DNA of 64,000 nt. Origin: Geoalkalibacter halelectricus. GTDB lineage: Bacteria > Desulfobacterota > Desulfuromonadia > Desulfuromonadales > Geoalkalibacteraceae. Below the pieces are notes generated by a model. It was not told the origin of the DNA, ran no database searches, and saw only the letters and a program-made list of their open reading frames with translations. Shown one piece after another: positions 17,051-26,996 of the stretch. Position 1 is the first letter of the stretch. The number at the start of each line of letters is the position of its first letter. The position numbers and the translations under genes are program-made. The stretch spans positions 62,001 to 126,000 of the forward strand of contig NZ_CP092109.1 of assembly GCF_025263685.1 (NCBI RefSeq). Reading direction: 5' to 3'.

Positions 17051-18133
17051 TCATGCGGGTCTTGCTTGGGCAATTGCCCGACACTCCTTCAATATGGCGG
17101 CGGCCGCATCACGTTTTCCCAGGGCATGGGCGGCGCCGGCCATGGAAGCCAGCAACGGCGGATCAGCCAGTAATTCCCTCAGTAACTGCCCGAGGCGCGC
17201 CGCGTTCAACTGCGCCTGGGGCAAAAGCAGGGCAGCGCCCTTTTCCGCCAGCGCCTGGGCATTGGCCGTTTGGTGGTCATTGGCGGCATGGGGATAGGGC
17301 ACCAAAATCGCGGCGCGCCCGCACGCGGTCAATTCCGCCAGGGTCGTTGCCCCGGCGCGGCACAAGACCAAATGAGATTTGGCATAGGCCGCGGCCATAT
17401 CCTCGATAAACGGCACCACCATGTTCGGGTTCCAACCGGCGGCCTGATAGCCGGAGCGCACCCGCTCAAAATCATCCTCGCCGGTCTGGTGCAGCAGCGT
17501 CACCTGATCCTTGAGGTCGCTCAGCTCGGGCAGCACGTTGAGCATCGCATCGTTAATGGCCCGCGCGCCCAGGGAGCCGCCGAAGACCAGCAGGTGCGGC
17601 GCGCCGTTGGGTGGCGGCGGGCAATGGGCCAGGCCAAGCCGCACCGGGTTGCCGGTCACCACCTTGGTGGCGCGGCGCATGAAGTCCCCGGTTTCCGGAA
17701 AGGACAGGCACACGCGCCGCACCCAGGGAGCCAGCAGGCGGTTGGTCAGCCCCGGCCAGGCATTCTGCTCGTGAATCAGCACCGGGTAGCGCATCAGCAG
17801 CGCCGCGGCCAGCAGCGGGCCTGAAGCATAACCGCCGACCCCAACTACAACGTCGGGTTGAAACTCGCGCAGAATCGCCCGCGACTGGCGCAAGCTTTTG
17901 AACAACTGCGGGATAAGGGCCAACTTGCGCCCCCACCCCTTGCCGACGAAGCCGCTGATGTCGATCTTGCGCAGCTCAAACCCCAGACGCGGCAGGATAC
18001 GGCTTTCCAGGCCGCGCTCGGTGCCGACGAACAGCACCTGGCCCTGGGGATCTTCGCGCAGCAGTTGCTCCGCCAAAGCGACCGCGGGAAACAGATGCCC
18101 GCCGGTTCCGCCTCCTGCCAGCAGCAGCCTCAT
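17051..18133 (-). CDS. murG: UDP-GlcNAc:lipid I N-acetylglucosaminyltransferase MurG
   Basis: A 360-residue GT-B glycosyltransferase that converts lipid I to lipid II on the inner face of the membrane. MRLLLAGGGTGGHLFPAVAL carries the GGTGGH motif, GVGGYASGPLL the second Gly-rich loop, and the acceptor/donor site follows in HEQNAWPGLTNR and FGGSLGARAIN. The ATG at 18133 overlaps the ftsW stop codon as ATGA, which suggests translational coupling and settles the start. Confidence 0.97.
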   Translation of the reverse strand: MRLLLAGGGTGGHLFPAVALAEQLLREDPQGQVLFVGTERGLESRILPRLGFELRKIDISGFVGKGWGRKLALIPQLFKSLRQSRAILREFQPDVVVGVGGYASGPLLAAALLMRYPVLIHEQNAWPGLTNRLLAPWVRRVCLSFPETGDFMRRATKVVTGNPVRLGLAHCPPPPNGAPHLLVFGGSLGARAINDAMLNVLPELSDLKDQVTLLHQTGEDDFERVRSGYQAAGWNPNMVVPFIEDMAAAYAKSHLVLCRAGATTLAELTACGRAAILVPYPHAANDHQTANAQALAEKGAALLLPQAQLNAARLGQLLRELLADPPLLASMAGAAHALGKRDAAAAILKECRAIAQARPA

Positions 18134-19242
18134 GCCTTGACCTCCCCGGTTTGGCGCGAGATGTTGAGCAGCACCCCGACGGCAAAAAGCGTTGTCAGCA
18201 AACTGGTACCGCCGTAAGACAGCAGCGGCAGCGCCAAACCCTTGGTCGGCAGCAGACCGAGCACCACCCCCATGTTGATGAAGGCGCCCATGCCGATCAG
18301 AAAGGTCAAACCGAAGGCCAAGTGCCGCCCGTAATCGTCGGGGGCTTGCTGGGCGATCCGGATGCCGCGCAGGCAAAACACCAAAAACATCGCCGTCACC
18401 ACCAGCACGCCGATAAATCCCAACTCCTCGCCAACCACCGAGAAGATGAAGTCGGTATGCGCTTCGGGCAGATAGAAGAGTTTCTGCTGCCCTTCGCCCA
18501 GCCCCTTGCCCAACAGACCACCGAGCCCGAAGGCCGTCCAGCTCTGCAGGATCTGAAAACCCGTGTTGAAGGGATCATCCCAGGGGTCGAGAAACGCCAG
18601 GATGCGCCGGCGTCGATAATCGACCTGCATGATCGCCAGATACAGAACCGGCAGCGCCATCAGGGCCACGGACAGCAGATAGCTCAGGCGCGCCCCGGCG
18701 ACCAGCAGCATGGTCAGGGCTACCACGGCAATCACAATGGCGCTGCCCAGGTCCGGTTGCAGCAGCAACAGGCCAAGCAGACAGCCCACCACCAGCATGT
18801 AGGGCAAAAAACCCAGCTTGAAGCTATGCAGCTTGTCTTTTTTGCGCGCCAGGCTGTGGGCCAGATAAAACACCATGGCCAGTTTTGCCAGCTCCGCCGG
18901 TTGCACCGAGAAGCCCGGAAAACGCAGCCAGCGCGAGGCGCCGCCGACATTGGCGCCAACGCCGGGAATCAGAACCGCTATGAGAAAGATCACCGCGGCC
19001 GCCAACCCCAACAGGGTCAGACGCCGCCAGAAACGATAATCGATATGCATGGCCGCGGCCATGATCAGAAAGCCCGCGGCGGCATAGAGCCCCTGGCGCT
19101 TGAGAAAAAAGAACCCATCATTGAAACGCTTGGCCGCCATGATGGAGGACGACGAATACACCATCACCACCCCGAAACAGGTCAGGACCACAACGAGAAG
19201 CAGAATGGTGGTATCGAATTCCCGCCGTGTCGCCATCCTCAC
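18130..19242 (-). CDS. ftsW: Lipid II polymerase FtsW (SEDS family)
   Basis: A 370-residue protein with about ten membrane helices. It belongs to the SEDS family of peptidoglycan glycosyltransferases. GASRWLRFPGFSVQPAELAK and GLLPTKGLALPLLSYGGTSL are family signatures. It works with FtsI at the septum. The GTG at 19242 overlaps the murD stop (GTGA); an ATG two codons later (19236) is equally possible. Its 3' end overlaps murG by four bases. Confidence 0.96.
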   Translation of the reverse strand: MRMATRREFDTTILLLVVVLTCFGVVMVYSSSSIMAAKRFNDGFFFLKRQGLYAAAGFLIMAAAMHIDYRFWRRLTLLGLAAAVIFLIAVLIPGVGANVGGASRWLRFPGFSVQPAELAKLAMVFYLAHSLARKKDKLHSFKLGFLPYMLVVGCLLGLLLLQPDLGSAIVIAVVALTMLLVAGARLSYLLSVALMALPVLYLAIMQVDYRRRRILAFLDPWDDPFNTGFQILQSWTAFGLGGLLGKGLGEGQQKLFYLPEAHTDFIFSVVGEELGFIGVLVVTAMFLVFCLRGIRIAQQAPDDYGRHLAFGLTFLIGMGAFINMGVVLGLLPTKGLALPLLSYGGTSLLTTLFAVGVLLNISRQTGEVKA

Positions 19243-20603
19243 ACAACCTTTGCGACCTGTTCGGGCAGCTTGGCGACCGCCGCGGCAAACACCTCGCCGC
19301 GCTCCTCGAAGTCGCGAAACATATCAAAACTCGAGCAGGCCGGTGACAGGAGCACCGTGCCCCCGCGCGGCGTCAACTCCCGCGCCAGGCGCACCGCCGC
19401 TTCCATATCGGCCGCGCGCAGGGTGTGGGTGCAGGCCCCGAGAACCCGGTCGATGCGATCGCCGGCCTCGCCGATGAGAATCAGGTGCGCCACGCGCTCC
19501 TTGACCAGGGGAATCAGGGGCGCATAGTCGCCGCCCTTGTCCTTGCCCCCGGCAATGAGGGTAACGGGGGCTTTCAGACCGGCCAGGCTCTTGACCACGC
19601 TGCCGACGTTGGTGGCCTTGGAATCGTTGTACCAGGTCACGCCGTCAAGGCTGCGCACCGGCACCATGCGATGGGGCAAGCCGGAAAAGCCGCACACCGC
19701 GTCCCAGGCCAGTTGTGGCGGGCAACCGGCGAGCAGGGGCGGGATCAGGGCGGCCATGGCGTTTTCGATATTGTGCAGGCCGCGCAACTGCATTTCGGCC
19801 ACGGCAAAGCGCGCCTCCTGCCCCCCCATGCGCCAGACCAGATCCTGCCCGTCGAATCCCATGCCCTCGTCGAGAACGCGCGCGGAGGAGAAAAACACCT
19901 TGCGCGCCCGCGTCGCGGCGGCCGCCGCGAGAGTCTGGGAATCCTCGTGGTTGAGCACCGCCACGTCGGTGCGCCGCTGCCGGGCGAAAATTCTTGCCTT
20001 GGCGGCGATGTAGGCGGCCATGTCGGGATAGCGGTCGAGGTGATCCTCGCTGATGTTGAGCAACAGGGCATAATCGGGACGGAAATCGACTACCGCCTCG
20101 AGTTGAAAGGACGACAGTTCGGCGACCAGCCAGTCCCAGTCCTTCTCACGCGTCGCTTCGATCAGGGGCAGACCGAGGTTGCCGCCGACGAAGGTTTTTT
20201 TTCCCCAGGCTCGGTAAATTTCGCCCAGCAAGGTGGTGGTGGTGGATTTGCCGTTGGTTCCCGTCACCGCCACCAGCGGCGCGTGCAGGGCGCGCCGGGC
20301 AATTTCGATCTCGCCCAGGATCGGCACGCCGCGCTCCGCGGCCGCCGCCAGGGCAGGCTGGTCAAGGGGCACGCCGGGGCTGACCACCACCAGATCCGCC
20401 TGACAGAGCACCTGCGCGCTGTGGCCGCCCAGATCCAGGGCGACTCCTGCCTGGGTCAGCAACTCCAGGGAAGGAATACGCTCTGCCTCGCGGCGGTCAC
20501 TGACCGTCAGGCGCGCACCCTGGCGCAGGAAAAATCCCACCAGCGCCAGGCCTGTGCGACCCGCTCCGACGATCACGACATTTTTTCCGGTGTAAGCCTT
20601 CAC
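19239..20603 (-). CDS. murD: UDP-N-acetylmuramoyl-L-alanine--D-glutamate ligase
   Basis: A 454-residue Mur ligase that adds D-Glu. NVVIVGAGRTGLALVGFFL is the N-terminal domain signature, VTGTNGKSTTTTL the ATP loop, HRMVPVRSLDGVTWYNDSKA the central motif and LLSPACSSFDMF the C-terminal motif. The GTG at 20603 is preferred over upstream frames because it gives VKAYTGKNVVIVGAG and has GAGG about 8 bases upstream at the end of mraY. It lies 5 bases after mraY. Confidence 0.96.
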   Translation of the reverse strand: MKAYTGKNVVIVGAGRTGLALVGFFLRQGARLTVSDRREAERIPSLELLTQAGVALDLGGHSAQVLCQADLVVVSPGVPLDQPALAAAAERGVPILGEIEIARRALHAPLVAVTGTNGKSTTTTLLGEIYRAWGKKTFVGGNLGLPLIEATREKDWDWLVAELSSFQLEAVVDFRPDYALLLNISEDHLDRYPDMAAYIAAKARIFARQRRTDVAVLNHEDSQTLAAAAATRARKVFFSSARVLDEGMGFDGQDLVWRMGGQEARFAVAEMQLRGLHNIENAMAALIPPLLAGCPPQLAWDAVCGFSGLPHRMVPVRSLDGVTWYNDSKATNVGSVVKSLAGLKAPVTLIAGGKDKGGDYAPLIPLVKERVAHLILIGEAGDRIDRVLGACTHTLRAADMEAAVRLARELTPRGGTVLLSPACSSFDMFRDFEERGEVFAAAVAKLPEQVAKVV

Positions 20604-20608
20604 CTTGT

Positions 20609-21685
20609 CTACCTCAGTTTCAGCGTCGAGAGCGCGACCAGGGCCAGAATGATGCTGATGATCCAAAAGCGCACGATGATCTTGGGCTCCGGCCAGCCTT
20701 TAAGTTCGAAATGGTGATGGATCGGCGCCATCTTGAAGATCCGCTTGCCGTAGAGCCGATAGGAGGTGACCTGAAAGATCACCGAGAGCGCCTCAACCAC
20801 GAATATGCCGCCCACGATGACCAGGACGATCTCCTGCTTGGTGATGACGGCGATGGTTCCCAGGGCTCCCCCCAGGGAAAGGCTGCCCACATCGCCCATG
20901 AAAACCTGGGCGGGATAGCTGTTGAACCAGAGAAAACCCAGGCCCGCCCCGACCATGGCGCCGCACAAAATGGACAGTTCCCCGGCACCGGGCACCGGAT
21001 TGATCTGCAGGTACTCGGACAGTTGCGCGTTGCCGGCCAGATAGGCAAACAACAGATAGGTTCCCGAGGCGATAATCATCGGCCCGATGGCCAACCCGTC
21101 GAGGCCGTCGGTGAGGTTCACGGCGTTGCCGGCACCCACGATCACCAGCAGCACGAAGGGAATGTAGAACAGCCCCAGATCGGGACGGACATTCTTGAAG
21201 AACGGCACCCCCACCGTGGTCTGGAAGGGCGGATACTGATAAAGGATGACTGCTGCCGCCAGGGAAATAAGCAGCAGCCAGAACATTTTCTGCCGCGCCG
21301 ACAGGCCGTCGCTGTTGCGGCGCTTGACCTTGAGATAATCGTCGCTGAAGCCGACGATGCCGAAACCCACCGTCACCAGCAGCACCACCCAGACGTAGAG
21401 GTTGGTCAAATCCGCCCACAACAGGGTCGGCAATACGATGGCGCACAGGATCAGGGTACCGCCCATGGTCGGCGTCCCCTCTTTTTTGAAATGCGTCTCC
21501 GGCCCCAGTTTGCGAATCGATTGTCCGATCTGCAGGGACTGCAGCTTTTGAATCAACCAGGGACCGATCAAAAAGGAGATCACCAGCGCGGTGATGGTCG
21601 CGTAAATGGTCCGGAAGGTGATGAACCGGAACACGTAGAACGCCGAATACTCGGTATGTAGCGGATAGAGCAAGTGGTAGAGCAT
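20609..21685 (-). CDS. mraY: Phospho-N-acetylmuramoyl-pentapeptide-transferase MraY
   Basis: A 358-residue protein with about ten membrane helices that makes lipid I from UDP-MurNAc-pentapeptide and undecaprenyl phosphate. [12 protein letters not shown], the Asp-rich [10 protein letters not shown] and [13 protein letters not shown] hold the catalytic residues. [13 protein letters not shown] near the C terminus is the His-rich loop typical of MraY. The ATG at 21685 begins 8 bases after murF. Confidence 0.98.
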   Translation of the reverse strand: MLYHLLYPLHTEYSAFYVFRFITFRTIYATITALVISFLIGPWLIQKLQSLQIGQSIRKLGPETHFKKEGTPTMGGTLILCAIVLPTLLWADLTNLYVWVVLLVTVGFGIVGFSDDYLKVKRRNSDGLSARQKMFWLLLISLAAAVILYQYPPFQTTVGVPFFKNVRPDLGLFYIPFVLLVIVGAGNAVNLTDGLDGLAIGPMIIASGTYLLFAYLAGNAQLSEYLQINPVPGAGELSILCGAMVGAGLGFLWFNSYPAQVFMGDVGSLSLGGALGTIAVITKQEIVLVIVGGIFVVEALSVIFQVTSYRLYGKRIFKMAPIHHHFELKGWPEPKIIVRFWIISIILALVALSTLKLR

Positions 21686-21693
21686 ATCGGCCC

Positions 21694-23088
21694 TCAGATC
21701 ACCACTGCCAGGCGGAATTCCTGACGTTCCTGCAGCAGTGCGCAGATTTTCTCCATTTTCATTCCCCGGGAACCCTTGACCAGCAGACGATCGCCTCGGC
21801 TCAGAATGTTCTGCAGCCGCGCGGCGATTTCCTGGTGGTCGCGCGCGACCCACACCCGACTTTCGGCCATTCCGGCGGCGCGGGCGCCCTCGGCGAGTTC
21901 CTGGGCCATGCTGCCCAGAACCATGAGAAAATCACAGCGGCGGGCCGCCTCGGCCCCGATCTCGCGGTGCAGACGGGCCGCCTCCTGCCCGAGCTCAAGC
22001 ATATCGCCCAAAACCGCGATACGCCGCCCACCGCCCGGCATTTCATCCAGGGTGGCAAGGGCCGCCTTGACCGAGAGCGGATTGGCATTGTAGCTGTCGT
22101 CGATGAGCAGCGCGCCCCCGGGCAGATTGGCCAGATTGAGACGCCCGGCTATGGGACGGTAGCGCCCCAGTCCGCGGGCGATAAGCGCCGGCTCAATCCC
22201 CAAACTCTGCGCCGCGGCGGCCGCCGCCAGGGCGTTGTGGACGTTGTGGCGCCCAGGAACCCGCAGGCGCACGAGGATTTCCTCCGCGCCCAGGCACAGC
22301 TTGAACGCCGCTTCATGGCCATGAATGCGGATATCGCGGGCGCGCACCTCGGCGCGCTCACATTCGCCGAAGAGCAGGCGCCGCACGCCGTTGGCGACGG
22401 GCAGGTCGCGGGTGCGCTGATCGTCGGCGTTGACGATGGCGACCCCCCCGGACGGCAGGGAAGCAAAGAGTTCGCCCTTGGCGCGGGCCACCCCTTCCAC
22501 ACCCTGCAGGGCTTCCAGATGCGCGGGACCGATGTTGGTAATGATCCCCACCCGGGGTCGGGCGATTTCACACAGGCGCGCGATCTCGCCGCGCGCGCTC
22601 ATGCCCATCTCGATCACTGCCCAGCGGTGGGCGCGCTTCAGGTTGAACAGCGTCAGCGGCACGCCGATCAGATTGTTGAAATTGCCCTCGGTCTTGAGTC
22701 CGGGCGCGGTCTGCTCGAGGATGCAGGCGAGCATTTCCTTGGTAGTGGTCTTGCCCGAGGAGCCGGTTACCGCCACCAGGGGCCCGCTGAAACCCTGGCG
22801 CCAGGCCGCCGCGAGTTCACCGAGGGCGCGCAGGGTGTCGGCCACGTGCACCACGGGTGTCGGGAAACCGGCGACGATCTCCTCGGAAAGGCAGGCAGCG
22901 GCGCCGCGACGCGCCGCCTGCACCAGGAAATCGTGGCCATCGTAGCGTTCGCCGCGCAGGGGCACGAACAACGCTCCCGACTCGATGGAGCGGCTGTCGG
23001 TCGAAACGCCTTCCACCTCGCCCTGAGCCCCGGAGGGAATCAGGGTGCCGTGGGTAATGCGGGCAATTGTCGCCAGATCAAGTTTCAT
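21694..23088 (-). CDS. murF: UDP-MurNAc-tripeptide--D-alanyl-D-alanine ligase
   Basis: A 464-residue Mur ligase that adds the D-Ala-D-Ala dipeptide. [20 protein letters not shown] is the UDP-binding N-terminal domain, [13 protein letters not shown] the ATP loop and [17 protein letters not shown] the MurF motif. Its ATG overlaps the murE stop by one base (TGATG), indicating translational coupling. Confidence 0.97.
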   Translation of the reverse strand: MKLDLATIARITHGTLIPSGAQGEVEGVSTDSRSIESGALFVPLRGERYDGHDFLVQAARRGAAACLSEEIVAGFPTPVVHVADTLRALGELAAAWRQGFSGPLVAVTGSSGKTTTKEMLACILEQTAPGLKTEGNFNNLIGVPLTLFNLKRAHRWAVIEMGMSARGEIARLCEIARPRVGIITNIGPAHLEALQGVEGVARAKGELFASLPSGGVAIVNADDQRTRDLPVANGVRRLLFGECERAEVRARDIRIHGHEAAFKLCLGAEEILVRLRVPGRHNVHNALAAAAAAQSLGIEPALIARGLGRYRPIAGRLNLANLPGGALLIDDSYNANPLSVKAALATLDEMPGGGRRIAVLGDMLELGQEAARLHREIGAEAARRCDFLMVLGSMAQELAEGARAAGMAESRVWVARDHQEIAARLQNILSRGDRLLVKGSRGMKMEKICALLQERQEFRLAVVI

Positions 23089-24608
23089 CAGGAAACCTCC
23101 TGTTCCCCAAGAGCGCGCTGCACTTCCTCGCGATCGTCGAAATGAAGGCGCTCACCGCCAACGATTTGGTAATTCTCATGGCCCTTGCCCGCCACCAGGA
23201 GCAGATCACCGGGAGCCAAAAGAGAAACGGCCAGACCGATGGCGCGGCGGCGGTCCGCCTCGATCACATAGCCGCCGCGCGTGTCCTGCGACAGAGTTTG
23301 CCCCGTCAGGGGCGCTGCATTGCCACGGCGCAGCCCGGGAACGATCTGGTCGATGATCCCCTGGGGATTTTCCGTGCGCGGATTGTCGCTGGTGAGGATG
23401 ACCAGGTCGGACAAACGCGCGGCCACCTCGCCCATGACGGGCCGTTTGCCGGGGTCGCGGTCGCCGCCGCAACCGAACACCGTAATGACGCGTCGGGGCT
23501 GCAACCGGCGCACCGCCGCCAGGGCCTTTTCCAGGGCATCGCCGGTATGGGCGTAATCGACCAGAATCACCGCACCGCGCTGGTTCACCACCTGTTCGAG
23601 GCGTCCCGGCACCTGCGGGGCCCGGCGAATGCCTTTTTCAATGGCCTGGGGCGGCAAACCCAGCGCGGTTGCCGCCGCCACGGCGCAAAGCAGATTCTCC
23701 AGGTTAAACTGACCCAGCAGAGCGGATTCAATCTCAAGCATGCCTTCAGGGGTGCGAATCTTGCCCCGAATACCTTCCAGGGACAGATCCATGTCCACGG
23801 GCCGGACATCGGCCCGCGCGTCGACGCCGCAGGTCAGGGCACCGGGCACCTCGGCGGCCAGGCGCCGCCCGTAGTCATCGCCCACATGAATGACCGCGCG
23901 ACCGCCGTCGCGCGGCAACAAGTGCGTGAACAGGCGCTTCTTGCCGGCGAAATAGCTCTCCATATCGCCGTGATAGTCAAGATGCTCGGGAGTCAGATTG
24001 GTAAAAACCCCCACCGAAAAATGAATCCCGTCGGCGCGGTGCTGCTCAAGGGCGTGGGAGGACACTTCCAACACCAGGCTGTCGGCGCCCTGGTCGCGAA
24101 ACTCTCGTAGAATTTGCAGCATCTCCACCGCCTCGGGCGTGGTATGCGGCGCCGGCAAAGCGCGCTCGCCCAGGCGATAATTCACCGTTCCGAACACCGC
24201 CGGATGGTGACCGGCGGCACTCAAAATCGATTCCAGCAGCCAGGTGGTGGTGGTTTTCCCGTTGGTTCCCGTGACACCGACCACCTGCATGGCGGCGCTG
24301 GGATCGCCGTAAAAAATCCGGGCGGCCGCCGCCAGGGCGGCACGGCTATCCGGCACCACCAAGCCCGCCACCGCCTCGGGCAGATCCCGCGACTCTTCCA
24401 TCACCACCGCGACCGCCCCGCGCGCGACAGCCTCATCGATAAAGCCATGGCCATCGGCCTGCACGCCGCGCAGGGCGAAAAAAACACTGCCCGGCGCGAC
24501 GCGCCGACTGTCATAACACAAGGCGTTCACGTCAACGTCCCGCACGGGTGGCCGCGCCGCCGCGAAGGGGCCGGGAAGCAACAGTGAAAGCCTCACAGAA
24601 TCGAGCAT
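23088..24608 (-). CDS. murE: UDP-MurNAc-tripeptide synthetase MurE, meso-diaminopimelate type
   Basis: A 506-residue Mur ligase that adds the third stem residue. VTGTNGKTTTTWLLE is the ATP loop and VFGCGGDRDPGKRPVMG the central motif. TSDNPRTENP contains DNPR, the signature for meso-diaminopimelate rather than lysine, as expected in a Gram-negative. The ATG at 24608 is preferred to the TTG at 24635, which would add nine residues. The gene is 32 bases after ftsI. Confidence 0.96.
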   Translation of the reverse strand: MLDSVRLSLLLPGPFAAARPPVRDVDVNALCYDSRRVAPGSVFFALRGVQADGHGFIDEAVARGAVAVVMEESRDLPEAVAGLVVPDSRAALAAAARIFYGDPSAAMQVVGVTGTNGKTTTTWLLESILSAAGHHPAVFGTVNYRLGERALPAPHTTPEAVEMLQILREFRDQGADSLVLEVSSHALEQHRADGIHFSVGVFTNLTPEHLDYHGDMESYFAGKKRLFTHLLPRDGGRAVIHVGDDYGRRLAAEVPGALTCGVDARADVRPVDMDLSLEGIRGKIRTPEGMLEIESALLGQFNLENLLCAVAAATALGLPPQAIEKGIRRAPQVPGRLEQVVNQRGAVILVDYAHTGDALEKALAAVRRLQPRRVITVFGCGGDRDPGKRPVMGEVAARLSDLVILTSDNPRTENPQGIIDQIVPGLRRGNAAPLTGQTLSQDTRGGYVIEADRRRAIGLAVSLLAPGDLLLVAGKGHENYQIVGGERLHFDDREEVQRALGEQEVS

Positions 24609-24640
24609 TTTCCTATTCCCGTTGGAAAAAGTCAAAGGCT

Positions 24641-26626
24641 TTAGGTGGGAGCGGCCAAGCGCACCCGCACCTCGGAATCGAAACGAATTTTCTCCCCCGA
24701 ACGGGGGATCTGTTCCACTACCCGACCCGAACCTTCCAGGCGGATATTGAGGCCGGTGCGCTCCATGACCTGAAGCACCTGGCGATAACTCATGCCCGAA
24801 AGATCGGGCATACGACCCGGCCCCTCGCCACTTGGCTCTCCGACCACCAGGGGCGCCAAAGCCGGGGTGCGCACTTCCAGCACCGGCGGCAAGGGGTCGA
24901 TTCCTTTAGGCAGAGTCGGCGAGATGCCCAATTGGCGCAGGGCCTGCCCGCCGATACGCGAAAATACCGGCGCCGCGACCAGGCCGCCGTAGGTTTTCTC
25001 CTGCGGCTCATCGAGGACCACAACCATCACCAACTGCGGATCTTCGGCCGGAACAAAGCCGACAAAGGACGAAACACGCTTGTCCGCCGAATAACCACCG
25101 GTCACCGGGTCGACCTTTTGCGCGGTACCGGTTTTACCGGCCACGCGAAATCCCGGTATCGCCGCCAGGGTTCCGGTGCCGCCCTGCTCCGTAGCGGCCA
25201 CCATCATGTCGCGCACCTGCGCCGCGACTTCTCGCGATACGACCCGGTGCATCACCGTCGGCGTCTGCTCCCGCACCACCTGGCCCTGCCCGTCGACGAT
25301 GCGCTCGACCAAATACGGACGCATGAGCCGGCCGCCATTGGCGATGGCTGAAGTCGCCGAAGCCAACTGGAGGGCCGTGACGCTGATGCCCTGACCGAAT
25401 GAGATGGCCGCCAGATCGATCTCGAACCACTGCCCCGGCCCGCGCACCAGCCCCGTCACCTCGCCGCGCAGATCGATGCCGGTGCGATGGCCGAAGCCAA
25501 AGCGCTCGATGTAATGATGAAAACGCTCACGCTCCAGAATTTTGGCGATCTTGGCGGTGCCGATATTGGAGCTGACCTTGAGAATTTCCGCGGCGGTGAG
25601 GTTCTGGTAGGGGCGATGGTCGTGAATGGTGCGCCCCCCGATGCGATAGCGGCCGTTCTCGCAGAAAAAAGTCTGATTGGCCCTGATCACCCCCTGCTCG
25701 AGGGCGGCTGCCATGAGAAAGATCTTGAACGTCGAGCCCGGCTCGAAGGTGTCGGAAATGGCGCGATTGCGCCATTGCTCCGGCTTGTGACGCCAGAATA
25801 CGTTGGGATTGAAATCGGGCTGGCTGGCCATGGCCAGAATGCGTCCCGTCGCGGGCTCCATCAGCACTACCGTGCCGGCGCGCGCGCGCATGGCCCGCAC
25901 CTGGGCGGCAAGCTCACGTTCCACCACATATTGCAGGTTGCGATCGATAGTCAGGTGCAGGCTGTGGCTTTGCGCGGCTTCGCGCACGATATTGTTGCCC
26001 GCGGTCATGCGTCGTCCCAGGGCGTCCTGCTCCATAAGCAGATAGCCCCCGCCGCCAAGCAGGTCGCTGTCGTAGGCCAACTCCAACCCCTCCAGGCCCT
26101 GAGGGTCCAGCCCGGTGAACCCGACCACCTGGGCACCGATTTCGGAATTGGGATAGTAGCGCTTGTGCTCCTTGATAAAGTCGATGCCGGCCAGCCTTAA
26201 GGCCCTGACCCGCTCGCTCTCGGCCGGTGTCACGCGCCGCTTGATCCACACAAAGCCGCGGCGGCTGTTGAGCTTGTCGCGCACCTCCGCCAGGGGCAGG
26301 TTGAGCGCCTGAGCCAACTGGCGCGCCGCCGCATCGGCATCCCCCAGACGCGGCGGCTCCGCGTAAATGGAGTCGTTTTCCAGACTCACGGCCATCTCGG
26401 CGCCGCTGCGGTCATAGATGTTGCCGCGCTGGGGCGCCAGGGGGATGGCGCGCTGAAATTGCTGCTCGGCGCGCTTTTGCCACATCTCGCCGGTGACGAC
26501 CTGCAGGTAGTAGGCGCGCCCGGCCACCAGGAAAAAAGCCGCCACAAAGACCGCACCGACCAGGCGCAGCCGGATACGAAACCAGCGCTCGGCTTTATCG
26601 GGATGCTTGGTCGGTCGCGCTGCCAC
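24641..26626 (-). CDS. ftsI: Class B penicillin-binding protein FtsI/SpoVD-like with C-terminal PASTA domain
   Basis: A 661-residue bitopic transpeptidase. One membrane helix near residues 20-40 precedes the pedestal domain (PQRGNIYDRSG) and the transpeptidase domain. The three active-site motifs are STFK near residue 300, SSN soon after, and KTGT near residue 465. A PASTA domain (MPDLSGMSYRQVLQVMERTG) ends the protein. It cross-links septal peptidoglycan with FtsW. A PASTA-bearing division PBP is usual in Gram-positives and occurs in Desulfuromonadia, but is absent from enterobacterial FtsI. Confidence 0.96.
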   Translation of the reverse strand: MAARPTKHPDKAERWFRIRLRLVGAVFVAAFFLVAGRAYYLQVVTGEMWQKRAEQQFQRAIPLAPQRGNIYDRSGAEMAVSLENDSIYAEPPRLGDADAAARQLAQALNLPLAEVRDKLNSRRGFVWIKRRVTPAESERVRALRLAGIDFIKEHKRYYPNSEIGAQVVGFTGLDPQGLEGLELAYDSDLLGGGGYLLMEQDALGRRMTAGNNIVREAAQSHSLHLTIDRNLQYVVERELAAQVRAMRARAGTVVLMEPATGRILAMASQPDFNPNVFWRHKPEQWRNRAISDTFEPGSTFKIFLMAAALEQGVIRANQTFFCENGRYRIGGRTIHDHRPYQNLTAAEILKVSSNIGTAKIAKILERERFHHYIERFGFGHRTGIDLRGEVTGLVRGPGQWFEIDLAAISFGQGISVTALQLASATSAIANGGRLMRPYLVERIVDGQGQVVREQTPTVMHRVVSREVAAQVRDMMVAATEQGGTGTLAAIPGFRVAGKTGTAQKVDPVTGGYSADKRVSSFVGFVPAEDPQLVMVVVLDEPQEKTYGGLVAAPVFSRIGGQALRQLGISPTLPKGIDPLPPVLEVRTPALAPLVVGEPSGEGPGRMPDLSGMSYRQVLQVMERTGLNIRLEGSGRVVEQIPRSGEKIRFDSEVRVRLAAPT

Positions 26627-26654
26627 GGCGAATAGAGGCCCTTTCCCTTAGTTT

Positions 26655-26975
26655 TCAGCGAACATTGATGATCTGCTCAGGCGTCGGCTCACGCAGCCCC
26701 AACCGGGTGCGCGCAATATTTTCAATGCGCGAGGGACTGCGCAGGCTGGCCACTTCCAGGCGCAGTTGGCGGTTCTCCTGTTGGCCTTCGCGAAGGGCGG
26801 TTTCCAGGGCCGAGATTTCGTATTTGAGCTCAAAGACCTCGATACGCGACCACACGAAGAGCAGGGATATCGCCAGCACCAGGCCGACAAAAAACAGCAC
26901 CGGCAATAAACGCGGGCGCCCCAGGCTGAGACGGATGAAACTCGGAAATCGGTTGTTGGCAATGGACTCAGCCAT
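26655..26975 (-). CDS. ftsL: Cell division protein FtsL
   Basis: A 106-residue bitopic protein: a short basic N terminus, one membrane helix near residues 22-42, then a coiled coil (EISALETALREGQQENRQLR) and the conserved ARTRLGLREPTPEQII end. FtsL pairs with FtsB and FtsQ to activate FtsWI. Between rsmH and ftsI, position is canonical and supports the call despite the low conservation of the family. Confidence 0.9.
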   Translation of the reverse strand: MAESIANNRFPSFIRLSLGRPRLLPVLFFVGLVLAISLLFVWSRIEVFELKYEISALETALREGQQENRQLRLEVASLRSPSRIENIARTRLGLREPTPEQIINVR

Positions 26976-26996
26976 AAATCACTCCTACAAAACCGC